16,736 nt of DNA, taken from Oscillospiraceae bacterium (GTDB lineage: Bacteria; Bacillota; Clostridia; Oscillospirales; Oscillospiraceae). Below, piece by piece: positions 1 to 6,714 of the stretch (positions within the stretch are counted from its first letter, which is position 1; every line of letters begins with the position of its first letter). Below the pieces are notes generated by a model, which was given only the letters and a program-made list of their open reading frames with translations, did no database searches and was not told the origin of the DNA. Made by a program: the position numbers and the translations under genes. The stretch covers positions 1 through 16,736 of the forward strand of contig JAEDIZ010000045.1 of NCBI GenBank assembly GCA_016296635.1. Direction: 5' to 3'.

Positions 1-32
1 GTATCATTCGGTGTTACTTCAAAAAGACTCAT
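1..32 (-). CDS. 5' end of a probable amidohydrolase paralogue (cut by window edge)
   Basis: Only the first ten codons lie in the window, reading MSLFEVTPND on the minus strand from an ATG at 32-30. An AAGGAAAGGGA Shine-Dalgarno stretch and a good promoter lie upstream, so this is a real gene start. The N-terminus matches that of the amidohydrolase at 1829-2881 (MSLLDVKPYD) at six of ten positions, with a further Glu/Asp exchange, and that N-terminus is specific to the upstream part of that protein. I infer a paralogue of that metal-dependent hydrolase family. Ten residues are too few to be certain, and the rest of the gene is outside the window. Confidence 0.5.
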   Translation of the reverse strand, partial: MSLFEVTPND

Positions 33-93
33 GTATTCAGTCCCTTTCCTTTCGCAGCAGTGAACATAGCTGATGCGTTTCTTGCAAGTATTA

Positions 94-122
94 TTTATAG
101 CTGCAGTTCCCGAAGTTTTCAA
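94..122 (-). promoter_or_regulatory. Sigma-A-type promoter for the left-edge gene
   Basis: On the minus strand, TTGAAA (122-117) and TATAAA (99-94) are separated by 17 nt, about 60 nt upstream of the ATG at 32. Each hexamer is one or two bases from consensus. An inverted repeat, ATTCA-N4-TGAAT (124-137), lies just upstream of the -35 and could be a regulator site, though it is AT-rich and may be chance. Confidence 0.6.
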
Positions 123-201
123 TATTCAAATATGAATTTTTTTGCGGACAGAATCCTATGCAGATTTTGTCTCGTGATGCTTCCGGGAAAACGCTTTTTC
201 T

Positions 202-1578
202 TCATCGGCGCAGAACCTCATGGCTGAGCCAGCGGCTGCCGCGGCAGCGCAGCAGGAAGCAGGCGGAGCAGACTGCATAATGCAGCGCCATAGCGAGCCA
301 TACCGAGAAAACGCCCAGATGCAGCACACGGCTGAAGAGCGTGGCCAGTCCGACCCATACGAGGAACATGGACAGCAGCGACACGGCCATGGTAAATCTT
401 GTATCGCCTGCGCCGCGCAGCATCTGTGCCAGCGCGTTCATCGTGGAATAAAGCAGCAGGGAGAAGGCGCAGTAGAAAATGAAGAGCCTCTGTGCCAGCG
501 CCAGCGATTCCGCCGTGCCGCCGAATAGACGGATGATGAAGGACGAGCAGGCGATCAAAGTCACATTGAGCGGGATCATCCATGCATAGCAGAGCTTGAG
601 AATGTGCCGTTCGTGCAGCCGGGCCATGTCGCGATCGTTTGCGCCGCAGTACTGCCCGACGATGACCAGTCCCACGGTTCCCCAGCAATAGGCGGGCAGA
701 TAGGAGATCGGCTGCAGACGGGAGGCGATGCCGTGGGCGGCAGACTGCGCGATCCCAGAGCCTGCCACGATCCGCTGCAAAAACAGAAGCGCAATGGCGC
801 CGGTCATGTTTTCGATGCCGGAGGGAACGCTGATGCGGAACACGCGATTCAAGCTGTCAAAGGGCAGGATGGATTCTCCGAGCAGGCGGTAGCTGATCGC
901 CGAGCGTTCGGACTGCATATAGCACAGCAGCAGAACGGCGGTCAGTCCGGCGCCGATCAGATTGGAGAGCGCCGTACCGAGTACGCCGAGCTGCAGAACC
1001 ACGCCCAGCAGCCATTTGCAAAGCAGCGCGACGCCGAGCATGAAGGCGCAGGCATACATGGGGATTTTCGTGTTTCCGATGGCGCGGAACGAAGCAGTGG
1101 AAACATAGACAACGGCATAGCAGGGAAGCGCCAGCGCGCTGTAGATCAGATAGGTGACTGCAAATTCCATGACATCGGAAGGAATGTCACCCAGCAGGAA
1201 ACGGATCACCTCCGCCGGACGGACGATGAGAACCGTACACAGAAGGATGGAGACCAGCGTTGTAAACAGCAGGGAGGTACGGGCGGAGGCGGCTGCACCG
1301 GAACGATCCTGCGCGCCGACCCATTGGGCAGTGACAACCGATCCGCCGGTGGAAAGTCCGTAGATCAGGCAGGCGGCGAGATTGCTGATGGTAAACGCGT
1401 GCGACACGCCCGCGGTCGCGGCGTCCGAAAGCACCGAGGCGAGAATCGTATCCGAAAGCGCGGACAGATTCAGAAGAAACTGCTCCAGCAGCAGCGGCAG
1501 GAATAGAGCAAGCAGCTGCCGGTTCGTAAATCGGCTGCCGAGGGGCGGTGCAAGAAATGATTTCTGTTTTGCAAACAT
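202..1578 (-). CDS. MATE-family multidrug/cation efflux transporter
   Basis: A 458-residue polytopic membrane protein of the MATE (multidrug and toxic compound extrusion) family, which exports cationic drugs or metabolites using Na+ or H+ gradients. About twelve hydrophobic segments alternate with short loops. The N-terminal half carries a MATE-like stretch after the first helices (GLSTGGSVVTAQWVGAQD), repeated in related form in the second half (GTVGLVIVGQYCGANDRD), as expected from the two-bundle family architecture. The start is the ATG at 1578-1576, because AAGGAG lies 6 nt upstream and the protein begins MFAKQKSF. A longer frame open to 1812 adds 78 residues unlike any MATE N-terminus. 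It is a single-gene unit divergent from the amidohydrolase gene. No clear terminator follows the stop. The substrate cannot be read from the sequence. Confidence 0.9.
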   Translation of the reverse strand: MFAKQKSFLAPPLGSRFTNRQLLALFLPLLLEQFLLNLSALSDTILASVLSDAATAGVSHAFTISNLAACLIYGLSTGGSVVTAQWVGAQDRSGAAASARTSLLFTTLVSILLCTVLIVRPAEVIRFLLGDIPSDVMEFAVTYLIYSALALPCYAVVYVSTASFRAIGNTKIPMYACAFMLGVALLCKWLLGVVLQLGVLGTALSNLIGAGLTAVLLLCYMQSERSAISYRLLGESILPFDSLNRVFRISVPSGIENMTGAIALLFLQRIVAGSGIAQSAAHGIASRLQPISYLPAYCWGTVGLVIVGQYCGANDRDMARLHERHILKLCYAWMIPLNVTLIACSSFIIRLFGGTAESLALAQRLFIFYCAFSLLLYSTMNALAQMLRGAGDTRFTMAVSLLSMFLVWVGLATLFSRVLHLGVFSVWLAMALHYAVCSACFLLRCRGSRWLSHEVLRR

Positions 1579-1632
1579 GAGCTGCTCCTTCTGCCGGATA
1601 AAGACCGGCACGGTTCTGAAACTTCTGCTTTC

Positions 1633-1660
1633 ATTGTAAAAGATCGGCGGAAAAATACAA
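1633..1660 (-). promoter_or_regulatory. Probable promoter of the first MATE gene
   Basis: On the minus strand, TTGTAT (1660-1655), a 16-nt spacer and TACAAT (1638-1633) lie 54 nt before the start codon. The -10 is good and the -35 is weak. The TTGTA and TACAA arms also form an inverted repeat. The second MATE gene has the same hexamers with the same spacing. Confidence 0.45.
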
Positions 1661-1756
1661 GAGAGAAAACGCAATCCACGCGGAAAAATGATAGACCACC
1701 GCGGCAAAAGTGCAGGCGCAAAGCGGTTTTTCTCCGGCGAGGGCGTGTATTGGCGA

Positions 1757-1784
1757 TTGCATTTTAGACAGGAAATGGTAAAAT
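1757..1784 (+). promoter_or_regulatory. Probable promoter of the amidohydrolase-SGNH unit
   Basis: TTGCAT (1757-1762), a 16-nt spacer and TAAAAT (1779-1784) preceded by TGG, followed 44 nt later by the ATG of the amidohydrolase gene. The Shine-Dalgarno AAGGAAAGG (1811-1819) lies between. Confidence 0.5.
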
Positions 1785-1828
1785 AACAAAAAGAAAACCT
1801 GCAAAACAACAAGGAAAGGTGAGAAACG

Positions 1829-2881
1829 ATGTCTTTGCTGGATGTAAAACCCTATGATAAACAATACTACGAAACGGTTCTGAAGCCGTTTCTGCCGAAA
1901 ACCTTTATTGACTGCCACGCCCATATCTGGCTGAAGGAGTTCCACCGCGACGGCGGTCTGCGTGAGGGCAGTCAGAACTGGCCCCGTCTTGTGGCAAAGG
2001 ACAATTCCATCGAGGATCTGAACGAAACGAACCGGCTTCTGTTCCCGGATAACGAAGTCATTTCCGTTGTTTACGGCGATCCCATCATTACCATCGACCG
2101 CGAGCGCAACAACCGCTATGTGGCGGAAAAGGCGCATGAAAACAATTTCCCGGCGCTGTATATGTCCCATCCGAGTCAGAGTGCGGAGGAGTTGGAGCAG
2201 GCGGTGCTGGCCGATCCCGTTTTCAAGGGCATCAAGGTCTATCTGCAGTTCTCCCCGGCCTATATTCCCGCCGACGAGATCCGCATCTATGACTTCTTGC
2301 CCAAGGAGCATCTGGCAGTGGCGAACAAGCATAAGTGGGTCGTGCAGCTGCACATCGCAAGACCCGGCCGGTTGGCCGACCCCGTGAACTACTGCCAGCT
2401 GCTGGAGATCGAGCAGGAATATCCGGATCTGCAGCTGCTGGTGGCGCATCTCGGCAGAGCCTATGCCAACGAGGATGTCGGCAATGCGCTGGAATATCTG
2501 AAGCACACGGAAAAGACCGTCTGGGACTTTACCGCCAACACGAATGACTGGGTCATGGAGCAGGTGCTGAACCGCTTCGGTTCCAACCGCTTTATCTACG
2601 GCACGGACTTCCCCATCTTCCGGATGCATGCGCGCCGGGTGGTAGAAAACGGCGTCTATATCAACGAGGTTTCCAAGGGCCAGTTCCCGAAGGAAGCCAT
2701 TGCCGGTGACCCCCATATGCGCGAGATTGAGTTCCCGGAGGCAGACAAGATCACCTTCTTTATCTATGAAGAAATGAATGCCTGCAGACTGGCCTGCGAA
2801 CGCCTCGGCCTCGGCAAGCAGGATGTGGAGAAGATCTTCTATGCAAACTCTGCGAGGATCTTCGGCGTAAAGGAGCGGTGA
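1829..2881 (+). CDS. Amidohydrolase family (amidohydrolase 2-type) metal-dependent hydrolase
   Basis: A 350-residue protein with the hallmarks of the amidohydrolase-2 TIM-barrel family (PF04909-like), cytosolic, with no signal peptide. Likely metal ligands are visible in order: the H-x-H pair His30/His32 in FIDCHAHIW after strand 1, His175 in VVQLHIARPG, His207 in LLVAHLGRAY, and Asp260 in FIYGTDFP. Family members hydrolyse or decarboxylate varied small substrates, so the reaction cannot be named. The ATG has AAGGAAAGGTGAG just upstream. The stop overlaps the GTG at which the SGNH hydrolase frame begins, so the two proteins are probably made together and may act on one substrate. The N-terminus resembles that of the gene cut by the left edge. 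Confidence 0.85.
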   Translation: MSLLDVKPYDKQYYETVLKPFLPKTFIDCHAHIWLKEFHRDGGLREGSQNWPRLVAKDNSIEDLNETNRLLFPDNEVISVVYGDPIITIDRERNNRYVAEKAHENNFPALYMSHPSQSAEELEQAVLADPVFKGIKVYLQFSPAYIPADEIRIYDFLPKEHLAVANKHKWVVQLHIARPGRLADPVNYCQLLEIEQEYPDLQLLVAHLGRAYANEDVGNALEYLKHTEKTVWDFTANTNDWVMEQVLNRFGSNRFIYGTDFPIFRMHARRVVENGVYINEVSKGQFPKEAIAGDPHMREIEFPEADKITFFIYEEMNACRLACERLGLGKQDVEKIFYANSARIFGVKER

Positions 2882-3684
2882 ACGGGAAAGTGACGGATTT
2901 CTCTCAATTTGCGCCCGAGCAGGAAAAGCCGCTGGGTAAGCTCCTGCCGGACGGCGGTTTCTGTTCCATTTTTCGCAGCATCGGCTGCGTAGGCGACAGC
3001 CTTTCCTCCGGTGAGTTTGAGGCTGTCCATGCGGACGGATCAAAGGAATACTATGATTTCTATGACTATTCCTGGGGCCAGTATCTTGGCCGGATGTGCG
3101 GGAGCAAGGTGCTGAACTTTTCAAGAGGCGGCATGACCGCCAGCGAATACTGCAAGACCTTTGCCGAGGAAAACGGCTTCTGGTCGAAGGATCTGGCCTG
3201 TCAGGCTTACATTCTGGCGCTCGGCGTCAACGATCTTCTGAATTACGGGCAGCCGGTTGGCTCGATTGCGGATATCGATCCGGAGGACTGGAGCAAAAAC
3301 AAGCCGACCTTTGCAGGCTATTACGGCATGATCATTCAGAGATTGAAGCAAATTGAGCCGCGGGCGCAGTTTTTCCTGATGACGATTCCCCGCGACGAGC
3401 GGGAGGGCCAGATTCCCGTTTTGGCGGATCAGCACCGCGAACTGCTCCGGCAGATGACCGAATTTTTCGATAACTGCTGGCTGCTGGATTTCAGAGCGTA
3501 TGCGCCGGTTTATGACGCTGCGTTCAAAGAGAAATTCTTTCTGGGCGGCCATATGAATCCCTGCGGATATATTCTGACGGCGAAGATGACGGCTTCCTAT
3601 ATTGACTATATCATCCGCCATCATATGCCGACGTTCTTTGAAACCGGATATATCGGCACACCGTACCGGTACCATTTGGACTGA
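2878..3684 (+). CDS. SGNH/GDSL-type hydrolase
   Basis: A serine esterase/lipase-like protein of up to 268 residues with the SGNH signature blocks: GDSLSSG with nucleophile Ser41, a block-II glycine in FSRGGMTASEY, Asn118 in LGVNDLL, and His225 in GGHMNPCGY (numbering from 2878). The Asp that usually sits three residues before the catalytic His is replaced by Leu222, so the triad may be a dyad or use another acid. No signal peptide is seen. The start is uncertain. GTG at 2878 overlaps the previous stop but lies only 2 nt after GGAG. The in-frame GTG at 2890 is 8 nt after GGTGA and gives 264 residues. The substrate is unknown; acyl or acetyl groups on sugars are common in the superfamily. Confidence 0.82.
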   Translation: MNGKVTDFSQFAPEQEKPLGKLLPDGGFCSIFRSIGCVGDSLSSGEFEAVHADGSKEYYDFYDYSWGQYLGRMCGSKVLNFSRGGMTASEYCKTFAEENGFWSKDLACQAYILALGVNDLLNYGQPVGSIADIDPEDWSKNKPTFAGYYGMIIQRLKQIEPRAQFFLMTIPRDEREGQIPVLADQHRELLRQMTEFFDNCWLLDFRAYAPVYDAAFKEKFFLGGHMNPCGYILTAKMTASYIDYIIRHHMPTFFETGYIGTPYRYHLD

Positions 3685-3697
3685 ATAACAGATAAAC

Positions 3698-3731
3698 AAC
3701 AACGCCCCTCCGATGCCGGAGGGGCGTTGTT
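3698..3731. terminator. Bidirectional intrinsic terminator between SGNH and MATE genes
   Basis: A perfect 14-bp stem (AACAACGCCCCTCC at 3698-3711 with 3718-3731) closes a 6-nt GATGCC loop. It is followed by TT on the plus strand. It sits between convergent genes, 13 nt after one stop and 18 nt after the other, so it probably serves both. Confidence 0.85.
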
Positions 3732-3749
3732 TTGAAAATACGAAGCGCA

Positions 3750-5120
3750 TCAGCCTGCGCATGTCGACTGCTCCTTCCGCTGATAGCGGAAATGGACATA
3801 GAACGACAGCAGAACCGTCAGAATATCGGCAGTCAGCTGCGCCCAGACGATGCCGAACATGCCGAAGAAGTGGTTGAGAATGAAAAGCATCGGGATGTTG
3901 AAGGCGAGCCAGCGCATCAGACCGAGGAAAAGCGCGTAATTGCCCTTGCCGTAGCTGTTGAAAAGATGCACATGATAGAAGCTCATGAACATGAAGAGCG
4001 TTGCCAGACAGCGGATGCGCAGGAATTTCGTGCCGAGCGCAACGGTCTCGACATCGGGAATGAAGAAGCGCATGACATAGGGCGCAAAAATTTCATAGAG
4101 CGTGATGCTGATCAGGGCGCAGCCGATGCCGAGCAGCAGGGAGAACCGGGAAACCGCCTGCATCCGTCTGCGGTTTTTCTGCGCATAGTTGTAGGCAACG
4201 ATGGGTACCATGCCCTGACAGATGCCGATGCCGATATTCAGCGGCAGCCGCTCGGCCTTCAGCACGATGCCGACTGCGGCCAGCGCGATATCGCTGTAGC
4301 CGGACATGAGTCTGTCAATGATGATATAGTCCAGATCGAACAGCAGGATTGTCACGCAGGAGGGGAAGCCGACCTCCAAAACCTTTCCGATATTTTTGCG
4401 GGCGGGAAGATTGCGGGGAGAGGTCAGACCAAGAACACAGGAGCTGCCCATTCTGCGGATGATGACGATGAAGTAAAGGCAGGAGATGCAGTTGGAAAGG
4501 CAGGTCGCGACACCTGCACCGGTGATTTCCTGCCCATCCGGGAAGAGGACGAACATGAAAAGCGGATCCAGCGCGATGTTGATCAGGCCGCCCATGGTTA
4601 CGCCGAAGCCGGCTTTTTTCGATTCGCCGATGCTTCTGACGAGGTTGGAAAGCACATTTGTCATGATGGTCGGAATCCCGCCGAACACAATGACGCAGAG
4701 TGCGTAGGACTTTGCAAAGGCGAAGGTGTTTTCGCCCGCGCCAAGCAGGCGGAGGATCGGATCCATGAACAGAAGTGTTCCCACGGAGAAAATCGCCGCG
4801 GCAAGCAGCGAAAGATAGATGCTGAAGCTGCAGACCCGTTTCGCTTCCGCCTCCTGCGACTGCCCCAATAGTCTGGAGATCAGGGCGCTGCCGCCGACGC
4901 CTGCCAGCGAAGCGATGGACAAAGAGATGTTGAACACCGGCAGAATCAGCGCGGCACCGGCCACCATATAGGGGTTGTCGGTACGGCCGATGAAGAAGGT
5001 GTCTGCCATGTTGTAGATCAGAATGATAATCTGTCCGATGACGGTGGGAACTGCCATGGTAAGCACGGCCTTGCTGACGGGCATATTCTCAAACAGATCA
5101 CGGTTTTTAGACTGGTTCAT
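3750..5120 (-). CDS. MATE-family efflux transporter (second copy)
   Basis: A 456-residue integral membrane protein of the MATE family with about twelve transmembrane helices. It opens with a short hydrophilic tail and the typical first-helix sequence SKAVLTMAVPTVIGQ, followed by NMADTFFIGR, a hallmark at the end of helix 1 in bacterial MATE proteins of this branch. ALISRLLGQSQ and QGMVPIVAYNYAQKN occupy the two pseudo-symmetric conserved loops. It is clearly divergent from the MATE protein at 202-1578 and belongs to a different subgroup. The ATG at 5120-5118 has TTGGAGTG about 9 nt upstream. It is a single-gene unit, divergent from the sulfur operon. The exported compound cannot be deduced; nearness to the hydrolase unit is the only hint of a metabolic partner. 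Confidence 0.92.
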   Translation of the reverse strand: MNQSKNRDLFENMPVSKAVLTMAVPTVIGQIIILIYNMADTFFIGRTDNPYMVAGAALILPVFNISLSIASLAGVGGSALISRLLGQSQEAEAKRVCSFSIYLSLLAAAIFSVGTLLFMDPILRLLGAGENTFAFAKSYALCVIVFGGIPTIMTNVLSNLVRSIGESKKAGFGVTMGGLINIALDPLFMFVLFPDGQEITGAGVATCLSNCISCLYFIVIIRRMGSSCVLGLTSPRNLPARKNIGKVLEVGFPSCVTILLFDLDYIIIDRLMSGYSDIALAAVGIVLKAERLPLNIGIGICQGMVPIVAYNYAQKNRRRMQAVSRFSLLLGIGCALISITLYEIFAPYVMRFFIPDVETVALGTKFLRIRCLATLFMFMSFYHVHLFNSYGKGNYALFLGLMRWLAFNIPMLFILNHFFGMFGIVWAQLTADILTVLLSFYVHFRYQRKEQSTCAG

Positions 5121-5160
5121 GCTGCGTCACTCCAAGTGTGTTTCTATATTTTCTCCACCC

Positions 5161-5188
5161 ATTGTAGCTTTTTTTCATCAGAATACAA
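5161..5188 (-). promoter_or_regulatory. Probable promoter of the second MATE gene
   Basis: On the minus strand TTGTAT (5188-5183), a 16-nt spacer and TACAAT (5166-5161) lie 40 nt before the start. The two hexamers and the spacing are identical to those of the first MATE gene although the spacers differ. Confidence 0.45.
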
Positions 5189-5220
5189 GTGAAAAAGAAA
5201 AATAAGGAAATATCTATTAA

Positions 5221-5278
5221 CCTATTGACTTGATAGGAAAATGATGCTATATTTCAATCATCCTATTAATTTAGTGGG
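5221..5278 (+). promoter_or_regulatory. Tandem operator-like inverted repeats over the sulfur promoter
   Basis: CCTAT-N7-ATAGG (5221-5237) covers the -35 element. A second, degenerate copy, CCTAT-N7-GTGGG (5262-5278), lies around and just past the expected start site, with centres 41 bp apart, about four helical turns. This placement would suit repression. Rrf2-family regulators (IscR, CymR) commonly control cysteine and Fe-S genes in Firmicutes, so one is a reasonable candidate. No regulator gene is in the window. Confidence 0.5.
5225..5253 (+). promoter_or_regulatory. Sigma-A promoter of the sulfur/Fe-S operon
   Basis: TTGACT (5225-5230), exactly 17 nt, then TATATT (5248-5253), close to consensus. 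Transcription should start near 5260, giving a leader of about 140 nt before metY, which contains the small Cys-rich ORF. An inverted repeat overlaps the -35 element. Confidence 0.78.
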
Positions 5279-5295
5279 TAAATGGAGAGAATGCT

Positions 5296-5382
5296 ATGAG
5301 AGACCTTCTGATCACGCTTGTTCGGAAAAATTATCGATTTGGACGAATGTGTTGCTTTCTTTGTTCAACAGAATTAAAATAA
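5296..5382 (+). CDS. Short Cys-containing leader peptide ORF upstream of metY
   Basis: A 28-codon ORF begins at an ATG with GGAG (5284-5287) 8 nt upstream and ends at TAA, 18 nt before the metY start. It is basic in the middle (RKNYRFGR), with a hydrophobic start (LLITLV) and ends RMCCFLCSTELK, so Cys occupies positions 19, 20 and 23. Lying in the leader of a cysteine-synthesis operon, it is likely a regulatory leader peptide whose translation senses Cys-tRNA supply. Cysteine-rich leaders upstream of sulfur genes are known in actinobacteria; this one is recognised here by position and composition only. The three Cys codons lie in or touch an RNA arm complementary to the metY ribosome binding site. 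It could be a chance ORF, but the SD, codon content and pairing argue against that. Confidence 0.65.
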   Translation: MRDLLITLVRKNYRFGRMCCFLCSTELK

Positions 5383-5392
5383 AGAAAGGAAC
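5351..5392 (+). promoter_or_regulatory. Putative RNA hairpin masking the metY Shine-Dalgarno
   Basis: GTTGCTTTCTTT (5351-5362) is complementary to AAAGAAAGGAAC (5381-5392) at 11 of 12 positions, the single mismatch being G5354/G5389, with an 18-nt loop. The 3' arm contains the metY SD (AAAGAAAGGA). The 5' arm is the Cys-codon part of the leader ORF. A ribosome paused at those codons would keep the arm from pairing. The stem is mostly A-U, so it would be only moderately stable. Confidence 0.5.
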
Positions 5393-5400
5393 ATATCAAT

Positions 5401-6690
5401 ATGTCGAAATATAAATTTGAAACGCTGCAGCTCCATGTCGGTCAGGAGCAGCCTGATCCTGCTACTGATTCCCGTGCCGTTCCCATTTACGCGACCACCT
5501 CTTATGTATTTAAGGATTCCGCGCAGGCGGCAGGCCGCTTTGCTCTGACGGAAAGCGGCAATATCTATACAAGACTGATGAACCCCACCTCCGATGTGTT
5601 TGAAAAGCGCATCGCAGCGTTGGAAGGCGGCGCGGCGGCGCTGGCAACGGCCTCCGGCTCGGCGGCTATCACCTACGCCGTGCAGAATATCGCCGTTGCG
5701 GGCGATCATATCGTGTCCTCCGTCAATCTTTACGGCGGCACCTACAATCTTTTTGCCAATACGCTGACCGAGCAGGGCCTTTCCACCACCTTTGTCGATC
5801 CGTCCGATCCCGAAAACTTCGAGAAGGCGATTCAGCCCAACACCAAGCTGCTCTACGCGGAAACCCTCGGCAATCCAAATTCCGATGTCATCGACATTGA
5901 CGCCATTGCAGCCGTTGCCCATAAGCACGGCATTCCGCTCATTATCGACAGTACCTTCGCAACCCCCTTCCTGATCCGGCCCATCGAACACGGTGCAGAC
6001 ATCGTTGTCCACTCCGCTACGAAGTTCATCGGCGGCCATGGCACGGTCATGGGCGGTGTTGTGATTGACGGCGGCAGATTCGACTGGGCGCAGAACGATA
6101 AGTTCCCCGGCCTCTCAAAGCCGAACCCCTCTTATCACGGCGTTGTGTTCACGCAGGCCTGCGGCAATATTGCCTACATCATGAAGCTGCGTACTACCCT
6201 CATGAGAGATCAGGGCGCGGTTATTTCGCCCTTCAACTCCTTCCTGCTGCTGCAGGGACTGGAAACGCTGTCGCTGCGCGTGGAGCGCCATGTAGAAAAC
6301 GCGCTGAAGGTTGTGCAGTTCCTGAAAAATCACCCACAGGTGGAATGCGTCAACCATCCTTCTCTTGCCTCCGGCAGAGAAAAAGAGCTTTATGACCGCT
6401 ACTTCCCCAACGGCGCCGGTTCCATCTTTACCTTTGATATCAAGGGCACGGCAGCCGATGCACAGAAGTTTACGGAGAGCCTTGAACTGTTCTCCCTGCT
6501 GGCAAACGTTGCGGATGTCAAGTCGCTGATCATCCACCCGGCATCCACGACCCATTCACAGATGAACGAAGAAGAACTGCTGGCGGCAGGCATCCGTCCG
6601 ACCACGATCCGCCTCTCCATCGGCACCGAGCATATCGATGATATTCTCGCCGATCTGGAGCACGGCTTTGCAGCAGTCAGAAAAAACTGA
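5401..6690 (+). CDS. metY: O-acetylhomoserine sulfhydrylase (PLP-dependent)
   Basis: A cytosolic PLP enzyme of the Cys/Met-metabolism family, which joins O-acetylhomoserine with sulfide to make homocysteine and acetate. The 429-residue length fits MetY rather than the shorter cystathionine synthases and lyases (about 380). Visible motifs are the N-terminal PATDSRAVPIYATTSY, the YTRLMNPT segment, the Asp of IIDSTFATPF that contacts the PLP ring nitrogen, and HSATKFIGGHG with Schiff-base Lys208. SLIIHPASTTH and RLSIGTEHIDDI near the end are also typical. The start follows AGAAAGGA by about ten nt. It is the first structural gene of the operon, with cysK 24 nt downstream. Its SD may be masked by the leader hairpin. 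Some family members also accept other O-acyl substrates, so the exact specificity is inferred. Confidence 0.93.
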   Translation: MSKYKFETLQLHVGQEQPDPATDSRAVPIYATTSYVFKDSAQAAGRFALTESGNIYTRLMNPTSDVFEKRIAALEGGAAALATASGSAAITYAVQNIAVAGDHIVSSVNLYGGTYNLFANTLTEQGLSTTFVDPSDPENFEKAIQPNTKLLYAETLGNPNSDVIDIDAIAAVAHKHGIPLIIDSTFATPFLIRPIEHGADIVVHSATKFIGGHGTVMGGVVIDGGRFDWAQNDKFPGLSKPNPSYHGVVFTQACGNIAYIMKLRTTLMRDQGAVISPFNSFLLLQGLETLSLRVERHVENALKVVQFLKNHPQVECVNHPSLASGREKELYDRYFPNGAGSIFTFDIKGTAADAQKFTESLELFSLLANVADVKSLIIHPASTTHSQMNEEELLAAGIRPTTIRLSIGTEHIDDILADLEHGFAAVRKN

Positions 6691-6714
6691 TTATCATTTT
6701 GGAGGATTTTGAAT

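Noticed and set aside
1631..3124. A 497-codon minus-strand frame.
   Set aside because: It covers the amidohydrolase gene and the intergenic promoter; no recognisable motif.
3732..4871. A 379-codon plus-strand frame over the second MATE gene.
   Set aside because: Its product is Asp/Glu/Arg/His-rich, as expected of the complement of a hydrophobic membrane gene, and no SD is present.
5254..5400. A classical transcription attenuator or S-box/T-box in the metY leader.
   Set aside because: No GC-rich hairpin with a T-run and no T-box or SAM riboswitch core was found; only the A-U-rich SD-masking stem is supported.
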